64,000 nt of DNA from Propionibacteriales bacterium (GTDB taxonomy: Bacteria > Actinomycetota > Actinomycetes > Propionibacteriales > Nocardioidaceae), in NCBI GenBank assembly GCA_026392455.1, contig JAPLCB010000008.1, forward strand, positions 372,001 to 436,000. The letters run 5' to 3'. Below the pieces are notes generated by a model. That model had not been told where the DNA came from, searched no databases, and was given only the letters and a program-made list of their open reading frames with translations. The position numbers were made by a program, and so were the translations under genes. Positions 52,783-61,790 of this stretch are shown here, one piece after another. The first letter of the stretch is position 1. The number at the start of each line of letters is the position of its first letter.

Positions 52783-53465
52783 GCCAGGAGGGTCGCCGCC
52801 TGGTCGAGCGGAGCGCGGGAGGTCCGGAACTGGTTGATCGGGTGCTCGGTGTCGGCGTACCCGAACGAGATGCCCAGGACGACCTGGCGGTTCTCGGGGA
52901 TGTCGAAGTGCTCGCGCAGGAACGGGGCGTAGCCGGCGAGGGCGGCCTGCGGGGCGGCGCCGAGCCCGAGGGCCTGGGCACCGAGCAGGAACGTGCTCAC
53001 CCAGAGACCGCAGTCGACGGCGCCGTACACCCCGAGATCGGCCTCGGTGGTGACGATCGCGACGTGCGGGGCGTCGAAGAGCTCGAAGTTGCGCAGCATC
53101 TGCGTCAGCCGCTGCTCGGGGTCGTCCCGGGTGATGCCCACGCTGTCGTAGAGCTGGAAGCCGCACTCCCGCCGACGGGCCTGGTACCTGCCCGTGTACG
53201 CCGCCGGGAACTCGAGATCCGGTGCCTGCGGGTGGACCAGGAGGTGCTCGGCGAGCGCGTTGGTGAACCGCGAGGTCTCCTCACCGCTGGTGACGATGAC
53301 CTGCCACGGCTGGGTGTTGCACCAGGACGGGGTGCGCTGGGCCAGCGTGAGCAGCCGCTCGATGTCGGCGGTCGGCACCGGCTCGGGCAGGAACTGCCGG
53401 CAGGTCCACCGTTCGTCCAGGATCTCGGACAGGACGTCGAACCTGGAGTCGGGCTGAGCGGTCAT
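52779..53465 (-). CDS. Nitroreductase family protein
   Basis: 228 residues from ATG 53465. The FMN-binding N-terminus RWTCRQFLPEPVP, the TPSWCNTQPWQVIV motif and the C-terminal LGAAPQAALAGYAPFLREHF and LGISFGYAD strands are those of the nitroreductase fold. It reduces quinones, nitro compounds or enones using NAD(P)H. It diverges from an HxlR regulator across two strong palindromes, so it is very likely repressed or activated by that regulator in response to an electrophile. Confidence 0.88.
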   Translation of the reverse strand: MTAQPDSRFDVLSEILDERWTCRQFLPEPVPTADIERLLTLAQRTPSWCNTQPWQVIVTSGEETSRFTNALAEHLLVHPQAPDLEFPAAYTGRYQARRRECGFQLYDSVGITRDDPEQRLTQMLRNFELFDAPHVAIVTTEADLGVYGAVDCGLWVSTFLLGAQALGLGAAPQAALAGYAPFLREHFDIPENRQVVLGISFGYADTEHPINQFRTSRAPLDQAATLLA

Positions 53466-53480
53466 GGGTTCTCCTACGCT

Positions 53481-53531
53481 GGTCTCATTTTGAGACCTGA
53501 AGGCTAACCGAGTCGGTCTCAAAATGGAACC
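53481..53531. promoter_or_regulatory. Double HxlR operator
   Basis: GGTCTCA-TTT-TGAGACC (53481-53497, perfect) and GGTCTCA-AAA-TGGAACC (53515-53531, 5 of 7 in the second arm), 34 bp apart, fill the 85-bp nitroreductase/HxlR gap. The outer arms also pair as CATTTTGAGACC/GGTCTCAAAATG. Confidence 0.75.
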
Positions 53532-53550
53532 GAAAGGGTAGGATCTCGCC

Positions 53551-54009
53551 ATGCGCTACGAGGAGCACGCCGACGAGTTCTGCTCGATCACGCGACCCCT
53601 CGTCGTGCTCGGAGACCGCTGGACGCTGCTGATCCTGAAGCACTCCTTCGCCGGGGTCCGCCGGTTCAACGCGTTCGCCAGCTCTCTGGGAATCTCCCGC
53701 AGCCGCCTCCAGAACCGGCTCGACCGGCTCGTCGAGCACGGGATCCTGGTGAAGCAGAAGGCGGACCAGGGCGCGCACGAGGAGTACCGCCTCACCGAGA
53801 AGGGCCTGGACATCTACCCCGTCCTGATGGCCCTGCGGGACTGGGGCGACACCTACATGGCGCCGGACGGCCCGCCCGTCCACTACCGCCACCACGACTG
53901 CACCGGCGAGGCGCACGTCCGGCTGGAGTGCGACCACTGCCGGCAGCCGATGACCGCGCGCGACGTGACACCGGAGGTCGGTCCCGGGCTCGCGGTCCTG
54001 GGGCTCTAG
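53551..54009 (+). CDS. HxlR-family transcriptional regulator
   Basis: 152 residues. The HxlR winged helix occupies 10-105: FCSITRPLVVLGDRWTLLIL, RFNAFASSLGISRSRLQNRL (recognition helix) and EYRLTEKGLDIYPVLMAL. A C-terminal tail holds HHDCTG and CDHCRQPM, two cysteine pairs that might bind zinc or sense redox change. Its neighbour is a divergent nitroreductase with two palindromes between, the usual layout for electrophile-sensing regulators such as YodB/CatR. Confidence 0.88.
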   Translation: MRYEEHADEFCSITRPLVVLGDRWTLLILKHSFAGVRRFNAFASSLGISRSRLQNRLDRLVEHGILVKQKADQGAHEEYRLTEKGLDIYPVLMALRDWGDTYMAPDGPPVHYRHHDCTGEAHVRLECDHCRQPMTARDVTPEVGPGLAVLGL

Positions 54010-54479
54010 CGGTGCTCGGCGAAGAACGCCTCGAGCAACGCCGCTGACTCGCCGGCGAGGACTCCCCCGACGACCTCGGGACGGTGGTTCAGGCGCCGGT
54101 CCCGGACCACGTCCCAGAGACTGCCGGCAGCGCCGGCCTTCTCGTCGTACGCCCCGAACACCAGCCGGTCGACCCGCGACAGCACGATCGCGCCCGCGCA
54201 CATCGTGCAGGGTTCGAGCGTGACGACCAGGGTGCAGCCGTCCAGCCGCCACTCCCCCCGGGCCGCCGCCGCCGCACGCAGGGCCACCACCTCGGCGTGC
54301 CCGGTCGGATCGGCATCGCGCTCCCGGACGTTGACGCCGGTACCGAGCACAGCGCCGTCGGGACCGAGGACGACAGCACCGATCGGCACGTCACCGCTCT
54401 GCGCGGCCGCACCAGCGCAGGCCAGCGCCTGCCGCATCGCGCCGTCCCAACCGACCAGAGCGCCGTGCGTCGAGCCCAT
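54006..54479 (-). CDS. tadA: tRNA adenosine(34) deaminase
   Basis: 157 residues. The cytidine-deaminase-fold zinc site is complete: His and catalytic Glu in GHAEVVAL and both Cys in [10 protein letters not shown]. It converts A34 to inosine in tRNA-Arg(ACG). Translation is coupled to the acidic partner gene upstream by a one-base stop/start overlap. Its stop overlaps the HxlR gene by four bases. Confidence 0.93.
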   Translation of the reverse strand: MGSTHGALVGWDGAMRQALACAGAAAQSGDVPIGAVVLGPDGAVLGTGVNVRERDADPTGHAEVVALRAAAAARGEWRLDGCTLVVTLEPCTMCAGAIVLSRVDRLVFGAYDEKAGAAGSLWDVVRDRRLNHRPEVVGGVLAGESAALLEAFFAEHR

Positions 54480-54967
54480 CAGTCCTCGAGGTACTCGTCA
54501 AACTCGTCGCCGAAGCCGACGATCTCCGCGATCTCGGCCAGCACGTCCTCAGGCTCGAGGTCCTCGTCGTCGAGGAGGTCGCCCATCTCGGCGGCGGTGA
54601 TCCCGAGGTCCGCGAGGATGCCCAGGTCACCGGCGGGCGACGGATCGGTCTCGTCCACCTCGACGTGGACGCCGAGGTGGTCGATCGCCGTACGGGCCAG
54701 GACCCAGTCGGGTGCGGCAGTCGCGTCCGACAGCAGGACCCGGACCAGCGTGCCCTGGGCGCGGACCAGGATGACGAAGTCCTCGTCGATCGCCAGCAGG
54801 GCCAGTGCGCCGGACTCACCGGGGTAGCGGCGCAGCTCGCGGGCGATCGCGTCGACATCGTCGAGCGCGTGCAGCGGAAGCTCGGCGAGGTTCCAGATGC
54901 CCTCGTCCTGGTAGACGACCACGGCGACGTCGATCGCGTCGATCTCGGCATCGGTCACGTCAGACAT
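54479..54967 (-). CDS. tRNA adenosine deaminase-associated protein
   Basis: 162 residues, very acidic, especially the C-terminus ([20 protein letters not shown] and EFDEYLED). The [16 protein letters not shown] start is typical of the actinobacterial family always found before tadA. Function unknown; the fixed pairing suggests a chaperone or regulator of TadA. ATG 54967 chosen; the frame runs on upstream without plausible protein. Confidence 0.85.
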   Translation of the reverse strand: MSDVTDAEIDAIDVAVVVYQDEGIWNLAELPLHALDDVDAIARELRRYPGESGALALLAIDEDFVILVRAQGTLVRVLLSDATAAPDWVLARTAIDHLGVHVEVDETDPSPAGDLGILADLGITAAEMGDLLDDEDLEPEDVLAEIAEIVGFGDEFDEYLED

Positions 54968-55084
54968 GCTGCCCACCTCCGTTCGTCGCTCACGCACACT
55001 CGGATCGGGTATCCCGACGGCTCTGATGGTGTCAGAACCCGCGCCAGTAAGCGAGACGGACGACTTCGCCGTAACCTTCGTCTC

Positions 55085-55726
55085 ATGCGCCTGCACGTCG
55101 TCGACCACCCGCTGGTCTCCCACAAGCTCACGACGCTGCGCGACGAGCGCACCGCGTCCCCGGAGTTCCGCCGCCTCACCGACGAGCTGGTCACCCTGCT
55201 GGCCTACGAGGCCACCCGCGACGTCCGGGTGGAGGACGTCACCGTGCAGACCCCGGTGGCCCCGGCGAACGGGGTGGTCCTCAGCCGTCCGCGCCCGCTG
55301 GTCGTGCCGATCCTGCGCGCCGGGCTGGGCATGCTCGATGGGATGATGCGACTGGTCCCGAGCGCCGAGGTCGGCTTCCTCGGGATGGTCCGCAACGAGG
55401 AGACCCTGGAGGCCTCGACGTACGCCGAGCGGTTGCCCGAGGACCTCACCGGACGGCAGTGCTACGTGCTGGACCCGATGCTCGCCACCGGCGGCACCCT
55501 GGCTGCGGCGCTGGAGTTCCTGGTCGACCGCGGCGCCGACCACATCACCTGCATCTGCCTGCTGGTCGCACCCGAGGGCGTGGCCAACCTCGAGGCCGGG
55601 GTCGCCCACCTGGACATCCCGATCACCGTCGTGACCGCAGCCCTGGACCAGAAGCTCAACGAGGTCGGGTACATCGTCCCGGGTCTCGGCGACGCCGGCG
55701 ACCGGCTGTACGGGCTGGCCCAGTAA
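55085..55726 (+). CDS. upp: Uracil phosphoribosyltransferase
   Basis: 213 residues from ATG 55085. The PRPP-binding motif [31 protein letters not shown], and the uracil-binding [13 protein letters not shown] near the end are complete. It salvages uracil to UMP. It diverges from the tadA-partner gene; the 117-bp gap holds the two promoters. Confidence 0.95.
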   Translation: MRLHVVDHPLVSHKLTTLRDERTASPEFRRLTDELVTLLAYEATRDVRVEDVTVQTPVAPANGVVLSRPRPLVVPILRAGLGMLDGMMRLVPSAEVGFLGMVRNEETLEASTYAERLPEDLTGRQCYVLDPMLATGGTLAAALEFLVDRGADHITCICLLVAPEGVANLEAGVAHLDIPITVVTAALDQKLNEVGYIVPGLGDAGDRLYGLAQ

Positions 55727-55796
55727 CCAGCAGGCGGAACCAGTTCTGCGCTCCTCGCGTCCGACCAGCACCGCACCGGTCACCCGAGGAGACACC

Positions 55797-56558
55797 ATGT
55801 CCGAGAACCCTGCACCGTCGAAGTCCCGTTCGCTCAGCCTGCTGGCCGCAGCCCTGATCCTGCTCGCGCTCGTGGGCACCTTCCTGATCGGTATGCGGAT
55901 CAACGCCGACACCGATCCGTCCGTGACCGGGGTGGTGACCCAGGGAACCGGGTCGGTGACCGCGAAGCCCGACCAGCTGGAGTTCGAGGTGACCGTTCGC
56001 AACAAGGCGACGAAGACCGGCGACGCGATGGCCAGGACGACCAACGGCATCAAGGCCGTGATCGCGGCCCTCACCAAGGCGGGTGTCGCCGAGAAGGACA
56101 TCGCGACCACGAACATCTCGATCGAGCCGTCCTACAACTACTCCCGGAACAAGGAGACCATCGACGGCTACGTCTCGTCCTCGTCGTTGAAGGTCCTGGT
56201 CCGCAAGCTCGACGACGCGGGCGGCGTGATCACCGCTGCAACCGTCGCCGCCGGTGACTCCGGGAGCGTTCAGAACGTCTCGATGCGGATCGGTGAACGC
56301 GACGACCTGGTCGCGCAGGCCCGGCAGCAGGCCGTGGAGAACTCCAAGCAGGCAGCGCAGGCGCTCGCCACGGCTGCGGGCCGCGACGTCGACGAGCTGG
56401 TCTACGTCGAGGAGGTCTCCACCGCCGGCGCCCCCACCCCCGAGCCGATGTACGCCTCGGGCCTCGCCGCCGATACCGCCAGCCGGGCCGATGTCCCGAT
56501 CGCCGCGGGCGAGCAGAAGGTCGACGTCACCGTGAAGGTGCGTTGGAGCCTGTCCTGA
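55797..56558 (+). CDS. SIMPL (DUF541) domain protein, membrane-anchored
   Basis: 253 residues. One N-terminal helix (about 13-34) acts as signal anchor. The outside part carries the SIMPL fold: TGSVTAKPDQLEFEVTVRNK, then IEPSYNYSRNKETIDGYVSS and a C-terminal VDVTVKVRW strand. These proteins occur in the periplasm or cell envelope; molecular role unknown. A good ribosome site GGAGAC precedes the ATG. The stop is 14 bases before the repeat cluster. Confidence 0.85.
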   Translation: MSENPAPSKSRSLSLLAAALILLALVGTFLIGMRINADTDPSVTGVVTQGTGSVTAKPDQLEFEVTVRNKATKTGDAMARTTNGIKAVIAALTKAGVAEKDIATTNISIEPSYNYSRNKETIDGYVSSSSLKVLVRKLDDAGGVITAATVAAGDSGSVQNVSMRIGERDDLVAQARQQAVENSKQAAQALATAAGRDVDELVYVEEVSTAGAPTPEPMYASGLAADTASRADVPIAAGEQKVDVTVKVRWSLS

Positions 56559-56572
56559 CCGTTCCGGTCACC

Positions 56573-56804
56573 GGGTTTCGAGGCCGGCGCCAGGGCGCCG
56601 ACACCTCAACCAGCAATGCGCGGCGCCACCGCTGCTGGTTGAGGTGCGAGCAGAGCGAGCCTCGAAACCCAACCAGCAACGCACCACACCACCGCTGCTG
56701 GTTGAGGTGCGAGCAGAGCAGCAGAGCGAGCCTCGAAACCCAACCAGCAACACGCGGCGCCACCACTGCTGGTTGAGGTGCGAGCGGAGCGAGCCTCGAA
56801 ACCC
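56573..56804. repeat. Cluster of dispersed palindromic repeats
   Basis: One inverted unit (56573-56616) and three direct units (about 56631-56682, 56695-56750, 56765-56804) of CTGCTGGTTGAGGTGCGAGC...GAGCCTCGAAACCC. Units differ by small insertions (an extra AGCAGAGC in the third) and single changes. The arms GGTTGAGGTGCGAGC and GAGC..CTCGAAACC fold into hairpins. Single copies occur at 22.0, 34.4 and 49.0 kb. Confidence 0.85.
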
Positions 56805-56809
56805 CGCCG

Positions 56810-56983
56810 TCAGTAGTAGAAGATCGTGACGTGGCCGGTCGCGATGGCCAGCATCAGCAACCCCACCAGGATCGCCAGGATCAGGTAGCCGCTCTCGCGG
56901 TCCTGGCGGTCCCGGTCCGGTTCCGGCGCGGAGTACCGGTAGCCGTCACCCGGGCCGATCTTGAAGTCGTCGCTGCGTGCCAT
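56810..56983 (-). CDS. Small single-helix membrane protein, 57 residues
   Basis: ATG 56983 has GGAGG seven bases before it. A charged N-terminal half (PDRDRQDRES) precedes one membrane helix (YLILAILVGLLMLAIATG) and a short aromatic end. It follows the orphan transhydrogenase subunit gene by 34 bp on the same strand. It is too short and has too few helices to be PntAB, and no function can be given. Confidence 0.65.
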   Translation of the reverse strand: MARSDDFKIGPGDGYRYSAPEPDRDRQDRESGYLILAILVGLLMLAIATGHVTIFYY

Positions 56984-57017
56984 GGCCGTACCTCCACCTC
57001 CGACGGTACGCCTGCGG

Positions 57018-58091
57018 CTAGCCGACGACCAGCGATCCGGCCAGGATCTCGTCACCGAGGTCGGGCGCGACACCTCCGTGGCGGACCATCAGGGCCAGCA
57101 GGTGCACCACGTTCTGGGAGTACAACGTCGACGCCATCGACGGCATCGTGCCCGGCACGTTCGCACCACCCCACAGCGTCACCGGACCGTGCCGGACCAC
57201 CTCCCCGGGGCTGACCCCCTCGACGTTGCCACCGGCCTCGGCGGCGATGTCGACGACCACCGACCCGGGTCCCATGGCCGCGAGCATCGCGGACGTCACC
57301 AGGACCGGAGCCCGACGACCCGGGACCGCTGCCGTGGTGATCACGATGTCCGAGGCTGCGACGTACGGCGCCAGCCGCCGGTGCTGCTCGACGGCACGTT
57401 CCGGGCTCATCTGCCGGGCGTACCCGGCGGCACCCTCCAGCGGCGGCAGCCCCAGCTCCACCGGGGTGGCACCGAGCGAGGCGATCTCCTCCACCGACGA
57501 GGCTCGGACGTCGTACCCGCTGACCTGGGCACCCAGGCTGCGGGCGGTCGCGATCGCCTGCAACCCGGCGACCCCGGCTCCGATCACGAGCACCCGGGCG
57601 GCCGGGACCACGCCGCCGGCGGTCACCGCCTTGGCGAGGAACCGCGGGTACAGGTCAGCGGCGACCACGACGGCGCGGTAGCCGGCGACCAGGGCTTGCG
57701 AGGTCAAGGCGTCCATCGGCTGGGCCCGGGAGATCCGCGGGACCTGTTCCATCGCGAAGGCACGCAGCCCCGACGCAGTCAGCGCAGCAACCCGTTCCGG
57801 TCGGTCAGGTCCTGCGAAGAACGAGATCGTCACGGCCCCGGCTCGCAGCCGACCGAGCGCCGGGAGCCGCAGCGGCTGGACCGACAGCACCACGTCGGAG
57901 TCCAGCACGGCGTCGACGTCGATCCGGGCGCCGGCAGCGACGTACCGGTCATCGGCGAAGCCCGCCCGGGCCCCGGCGCCGGGCTCGACGACGACCTCGG
58001 CCCCCAGCACCAGCACCCGGCCGACCAGGTCCGGGACCAGCGCGACCCGGGTCTCCCCGGGCCCGTGCTCAGCAGCGACCGCGATCCTCAT
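57018..58091 (-). CDS. pntAA: NAD(P) transhydrogenase alpha subunit, PntAA-like (orphan)
   Basis: 357 residues, two alanine-dehydrogenase-like Rossmann domains: VPDLVGRVLVLGAEVVVEPG and the RAFAMEQVPRISRAQ, DALTSQA motifs in the first, and VIGAGVAGLQAIATARSLGA with YDVR after strand 2 in the NAD domain. It matches the soluble dI part of proton-translocating transhydrogenase. The membrane and NADP-binding subunits (PntAB, PntB) are not adjacent: only a 57-residue single-helix protein follows. It may work with subunits elsewhere or have another role. Alanine dehydrogenase itself is less likely because of the MEQ-x-PR motif. Confidence 0.82.
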   Translation of the reverse strand: MRIAVAAEHGPGETRVALVPDLVGRVLVLGAEVVVEPGAGARAGFADDRYVAAGARIDVDAVLDSDVVLSVQPLRLPALGRLRAGAVTISFFAGPDRPERVAALTASGLRAFAMEQVPRISRAQPMDALTSQALVAGYRAVVVAADLYPRFLAKAVTAGGVVPAARVLVIGAGVAGLQAIATARSLGAQVSGYDVRASSVEEIASLGATPVELGLPPLEGAAGYARQMSPERAVEQHRRLAPYVAASDIVITTAAVPGRRAPVLVTSAMLAAMGPGSVVVDIAAEAGGNVEGVSPGEVVRHGPVTLWGGANVPGTMPSMASTLYSQNVVHLLALMVRHGGVAPDLGDEILAGSLVVG

Positions 58092-58109
58092 GGCCGCAAG
58101 GTACCCGGC

Positions 58110-58862
58110 TCAGCCGGTGCTCTGACCGACCACGGTGCCGATCGCGTAGGTGACGGCCATGGCGAGCAGACCGCCGATCACGTTGCGGAGGATCGCCCGG
58201 CGTACGTCGGCCTCGGCGAACCGGGCCGAGGCGAAACCGGTGATCGCCAGCGCGACCGCGACCGCGACCGCGGTCGCCCAGACGCGAACCCCGGGGCTGA
58301 ACAGCATCACCGTCAGCAACGGCAGCGCGGCGCCCACGGTGAACGCGAGCATCGAAGCCCAGGCCGCGTGCCAGGGGCTGGTCAGCGCATCGGGGTCGAT
58401 CCCGAGCTCGACCTCCGCGTGGGCGGCCAGGGCGTCGTGCGCCGTCAGCTCGGTGGCGACCTGGAGGGCGACCGCCTCGCTGAGCCCCTTCGCCCGGTAG
58501 ATGCCGGCGAGCTCGGCCAGCTCCTCCTCGGGCTCCTCGGCCAGCTCGCGCTTCTCCTTCTCCAGGAGGGCCTTCTCGGTGTCCCGCTGGGTACTCACCG
58601 ACACGTACTCCCCGGCCGCCATGCTCAGGGCCCCTGCGACCAGACCCGCGGAACCGGCCACGAAGATCGCCTGCCGGTCGGTGGTCGCACCAGCAACGCC
58701 CATCACGAGCCCGGCCACCGACACGATCCCGTCGTTGGCGCCGAGGACCGCGGCGCGCAACCAGTTGAGCAGCGCCGAGGCGTTCTCCTTGTGCGGTTCG
58801 TTCTCGTGCGGCCCGGCCTCGAGGTCGTCGGGCAGCTCGGCAGCGGAGGTCTTGGCAGTCAC
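58110..58862 (-). CDS. VIT1/CCC1 family transporter
   Basis: 250 residues from GTG 58862, four bases after the lipoprotein stop; an upstream in-frame start at 58934 would overlap that gene. GANDGIVSVAGLVMGVAGA starts the first helix and AAGEYVSVSTQRDTE ends the second, the VIT signatures. A cytoplasmic Glu-rich helical loop (EKEKRELAEEPEEEL) precedes three more helices, as in vacuolar iron transporters and nodulin-21 proteins, which move Fe2+ or Mn2+. Confidence 0.87.
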   Translation of the reverse strand: MTAKTSAAELPDDLEAGPHENEPHKENASALLNWLRAAVLGANDGIVSVAGLVMGVAGATTDRQAIFVAGSAGLVAGALSMAAGEYVSVSTQRDTEKALLEKEKRELAEEPEEELAELAGIYRAKGLSEAVALQVATELTAHDALAAHAEVELGIDPDALTSPWHAAWASMLAFTVGAALPLLTVMLFSPGVRVWATAVAVAVALAITGFASARFAEADVRRAILRNVIGGLLAMAVTYAIGTVVGQSTG

Positions 58863-58866
58863 CTGG

Positions 58867-59505
58867 TCAATCCACCACGGCCGGCGGCTCGGTCGCAACA
58901 AAGGTTGGGCTTGCCTTCGGTGCCGGGATGGCACCGGCCCAGCTCAGCGCGTAGCTGGTCCGGTAGTCGGCGGCGGCGACCCTGGTGACCTCGACCAGGA
59001 CGACGTACTGCCGTCCCGAGATGTCCACGGTGCAGCGGGTGCTGGCCCCGATCGCGCCACGCAGGTACGGACAGGTCGCCGCGCCGGCGGACGGCGAACC
59101 GGCACGGACCCAGGCCGTCACCTGACGACCCAGCTCGACCCCGTCGAGGCCGAACTCGGTGACCTGGTCGTCCAGCTCGACGTGCAGCCGACCGCCGCCC
59201 TCGGTGCTCGTCACCGTGACCGTGCCGGGGATCTTCACGCGTCGCCCAGCACTGAGCTCGGAGATCTTGAGGCAGCGCACCGACGCGTTCAGCACCCAGT
59301 CGAGGTCCGGGCAGGTCACCTTCCCGGTCGCCATCTCCAGGTGCTCGGCCTCGAGCTGTTGCTCGGCGAGACGGCCGACCTGCTCCCCGGGAAGGACGTC
59401 CAACGACGGCGACGCGTCGACCCCGGCACCATCTCCGGGCGTCCCCCCGCAGCCGCTGAGCAGCACGGCGAGCAGCAGCGCCCCGGGAGCCGACCGCGGC
59501 CTCAA
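58867..59505 (-). CDS. Lipoprotein with paired DUF4333-like domains
   Basis: 212 residues if the TTG at 59505 is the start. That codon overlaps the sirtuin stop in a TTGA and gives a proper type II signal peptide: RPRS, hydrophobic ALLLAVLLSG, lipobox LSGC. Two similar segments each hold cysteines around C-P-(D/Y)-L (TCPDLDWVLNASVRC and TCPYLRGAIGASTRC), which suggests DUF4333-type repeats with disulfides. Exposed on the outer membrane face. The unusual TTG start is inferred from the signal sequence and overlap; no better in-frame start is seen. Confidence 0.65.
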   Translation of the reverse strand: MRPRSAPGALLLAVLLSGCGGTPGDGAGVDASPSLDVLPGEQVGRLAEQQLEAEHLEMATGKVTCPDLDWVLNASVRCLKISELSAGRRVKIPGTVTVTSTEGGGRLHVELDDQVTEFGLDGVELGRQVTAWVRAGSPSAGAATCPYLRGAIGASTRCTVDISGRQYVVLVEVTRVAAADYRTSYALSWAGAIPAPKASPTFVATEPPAVVD

Positions 59506-60209
59506 CCCACGGACCCGAGCCGTGCGGTGACCTCGGCCACCCAGGCCGGGACCAGCTCGGTCGCCGGACCCTGGCGGGACAGCCGGAAGTCGCTGTTCGC
59601 GGCCCGCTCGAGGTTCAGCTCCAGGGTGTCGGCGCCACCGGCCGCGGCGTAGTCGACGAAGCCGGCGGCCGGGTAGACGACGCCGGAGGTGCCGATCGAG
59701 ACGAACAGGTCGCAGTCGAACAGGGCCTGGTGGATCTCGTCCATCCCGTACGGCATCTCGCCGAACCAGACCACGTCCGGACGCAGCGCGCGGACCCCGC
59801 AGCCCGGGCAGGGCGGCTCGTCGGCCAGAGCACCGGACCACCCGAAGCGCTGGTCGCACGCCCGGCACCAGGCAGCCCGGAGCTCCCCGTGCATGTGGTG
59901 GACCCGCTGCGAACCGCCCTGCTCGTGCAGGTCGTCGATGTTCTGGGTGATCAGCAGCAGGTCGTCGCCGAGCACCTGCTCGAGCTCGGCCAGTGCCCGG
60001 TGGGCAGCGTTCGGCCCGACCCGCGCCAGCGTCGCGCGCCGGGCGTCGTAGAAGCGTTGGACCAGCAGCCGGTCGGCTGCGAACGCCTCCGGCGTGGCCA
60101 CGTCCTCGAGGTGGTGGCCCTCCCAGAGGCCGTCCGGGCCGCGGAACGTGGGGACACCGCTCTCCGCCGAGATGCCGGCACCGGTGAGAACGACAATCTG
60201 CACGTTCAC
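59502..60209 (-). CDS. cobB: NAD-dependent protein deacylase, sirtuin
   Basis: 235 residues. GAGISAESGVPTFRGPDGLW, ITQNIDDLHE and HMHGEL carry the NAD and catalytic sites, with zinc cysteines in CRAC and CPGC. The FYDARRATL helix keeps the Tyr-x-x-Arg pair that marks class III sirtuins able to remove succinyl or malonyl groups, as in E. coli CobB. It removes acyl groups from protein lysines using NAD. Its stop overlaps the likely TTG start of the lipoprotein gene. Confidence 0.92.
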   Translation of the reverse strand: MNVQIVVLTGAGISAESGVPTFRGPDGLWEGHHLEDVATPEAFAADRLLVQRFYDARRATLARVGPNAAHRALAELEQVLGDDLLLITQNIDDLHEQGGSQRVHHMHGELRAAWCRACDQRFGWSGALADEPPCPGCGVRALRPDVVWFGEMPYGMDEIHQALFDCDLFVSIGTSGVVYPAAGFVDYAAAGGADTLELNLERAANSDFRLSRQGPATELVPAWVAEVTARLGSVG

Positions 60210-60248
60210 ACGCTAGCCGCACCACGGTCGCGTTATAGCCTCGGCCGC

Positions 60249-61760
60249 ATGAGTGATCTCGGGATGCCGCCGCCCGCCGACCTGCCCCCGCCCGCACCGC
60301 CGAGGCGGCCGCGGACCCGGCTCCTGGTGATCCTGGTCGCGCTCCTGCTGGTCGTCGGCGGAGCTGGCGCGGCCGCCTTCACCCTGCTGGGGACCGACGA
60401 CGGCGACAAGCCCGTCGCCGGGAAGAGGATCGTGTTCCCCGAGCAGTGGGACGAACGGATCCTGCCGTACGTGAAGATCGCCGCCGACGAGCGCGACCTG
60501 GAGTTCAAGCACCCCGTCGAGGTGCGGTTCCTCGAGCCCGCCGAGTTCGAGAAGGACTTCGCCGCCGACGAGGAAGAGCTGACCGACGCGGACCGCAAGG
60601 AGATCGAGCAGTTCACCGGCCTGCTCCGGGCGGTCGGGATGATCAGTGGCGACGTCGACCTCTACCAGGCGTTCAGCGCCCTGCACGAGTCCGGGACCCT
60701 GGCGTACTACTCCGTGGAGGACAAGCGGATCACCGTCCGCGGGACCACGATCACGCCCGCGGTGAGGTCCACCCTGGTGCACGAGCTGACCCACGTGCTC
60801 CAGGACCAGCACTTCGACATCGGCACCCGGACCAAGAAGCTCGCCGACGACGGCGAGGACGGCGACACCGAGGACAACCAGGCGTCCATCCTGGACGCGG
60901 TCATCGAGGGCGACGCCTCCCGGATCGAGACGCAGTACCGGGAATCGCTCAGCAAGAAGGACCAGCAGGCTCTCGATGCCAGCGAGGCCAAGCAGAACAA
61001 GGACGCCAGCGCCGCGTACGAGAAGCTGCCGAAGATCGTCGTCACGCTCGAGAGCGCGCCGTACACCCTGGGTGAAGCCGTTGTCGCCGCGGTCGCCGAG
61101 AACGGCGGGAACAGCGATGTCGACGACCTGTTCACCAACACCCCCAAGCACGAAGCGGCCCTGCTGGACGCCTTCGAGGTCATCACCGGGGACACCGAGT
61201 CCGACGACGTGGACCTCCCCGGTCTCGCCGACGGCCAGGCGAAGTTCGCCTCCGGCGAGTTCGGCAGCCTGACGCTGTTCTTCATGCTGGCCGAGCGGGT
61301 GCCGCTCAAGGACGCGCTCGCGGCGGCCGACGGCTGGGGCGGCGACCGGTACGTCGCGTACGACCAGGGGGGCACGTCGTGCGTGAAGATCTCCTACCGG
61401 GGCGACACCGCTGCCGACACCACCACCATGTTCAGCACCCTCCAGGCGTGGAGCCGGGCCGCTCCGAAAGCCCCGGCGACGGTCGAGCGGGTCGGCGACC
61501 TGGTGCAGTTCGGGTCCTGCGACCCCGGGACCGACGGCCCGGCCGGCAAGGACGCCTCCCAGGAGGCGCTGGGACTGGTCGCGTCCCGGACCTACCTCGG
61601 CGTCACCCTGATGGACCAGGGCGCGTCACCGAAGGTCGCCGGCTGCCTGTCCGACTCCCTGCTGCGCTCGTTCACGGTCGCCCAGCTCAACGACTCGACG
61701 CTGGCCACCGATCCTGCCGTCCAGCGCCGGTTGCAGGGGCTGGCGGCGGCCTGCCGCTGA
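60249..61760 (+). CDS. Membrane-anchored zincin-like protein
   Basis: 503 residues from ATG 60249. A proline-rich cytoplasmic start (PPPADLPPPAPPRRP) leads to one membrane helix (about 24-45). The extracytoplasmic domain contains HELTHVLQDQHFD near residue 178, an HExxH zinc-protease motif followed by Gln-Asp-Gln-His, as in neutral zinc metallopeptidase-like families. No third ligand can be assigned with certainty. The middle is very charged (SKKDQQALDASEAKQNKD). Exact role unknown. Confidence 0.7.
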   Translation: MSDLGMPPPADLPPPAPPRRPRTRLLVILVALLLVVGGAGAAAFTLLGTDDGDKPVAGKRIVFPEQWDERILPYVKIAADERDLEFKHPVEVRFLEPAEFEKDFAADEEELTDADRKEIEQFTGLLRAVGMISGDVDLYQAFSALHESGTLAYYSVEDKRITVRGTTITPAVRSTLVHELTHVLQDQHFDIGTRTKKLADDGEDGDTEDNQASILDAVIEGDASRIETQYRESLSKKDQQALDASEAKQNKDASAAYEKLPKIVVTLESAPYTLGEAVVAAVAENGGNSDVDDLFTNTPKHEAALLDAFEVITGDTESDDVDLPGLADGQAKFASGEFGSLTLFFMLAERVPLKDALAAADGWGGDRYVAYDQGGTSCVKISYRGDTAADTTTMFSTLQAWSRAAPKAPATVERVGDLVQFGSCDPGTDGPAGKDASQEALGLVASRTYLGVTLMDQGASPKVAGCLSDSLLRSFTVAQLNDSTLATDPAVQRRLQGLAAACR

Positions 61761-61790
61761 CCCGCACAGCCGGGACCAGGAGACGCGCAG

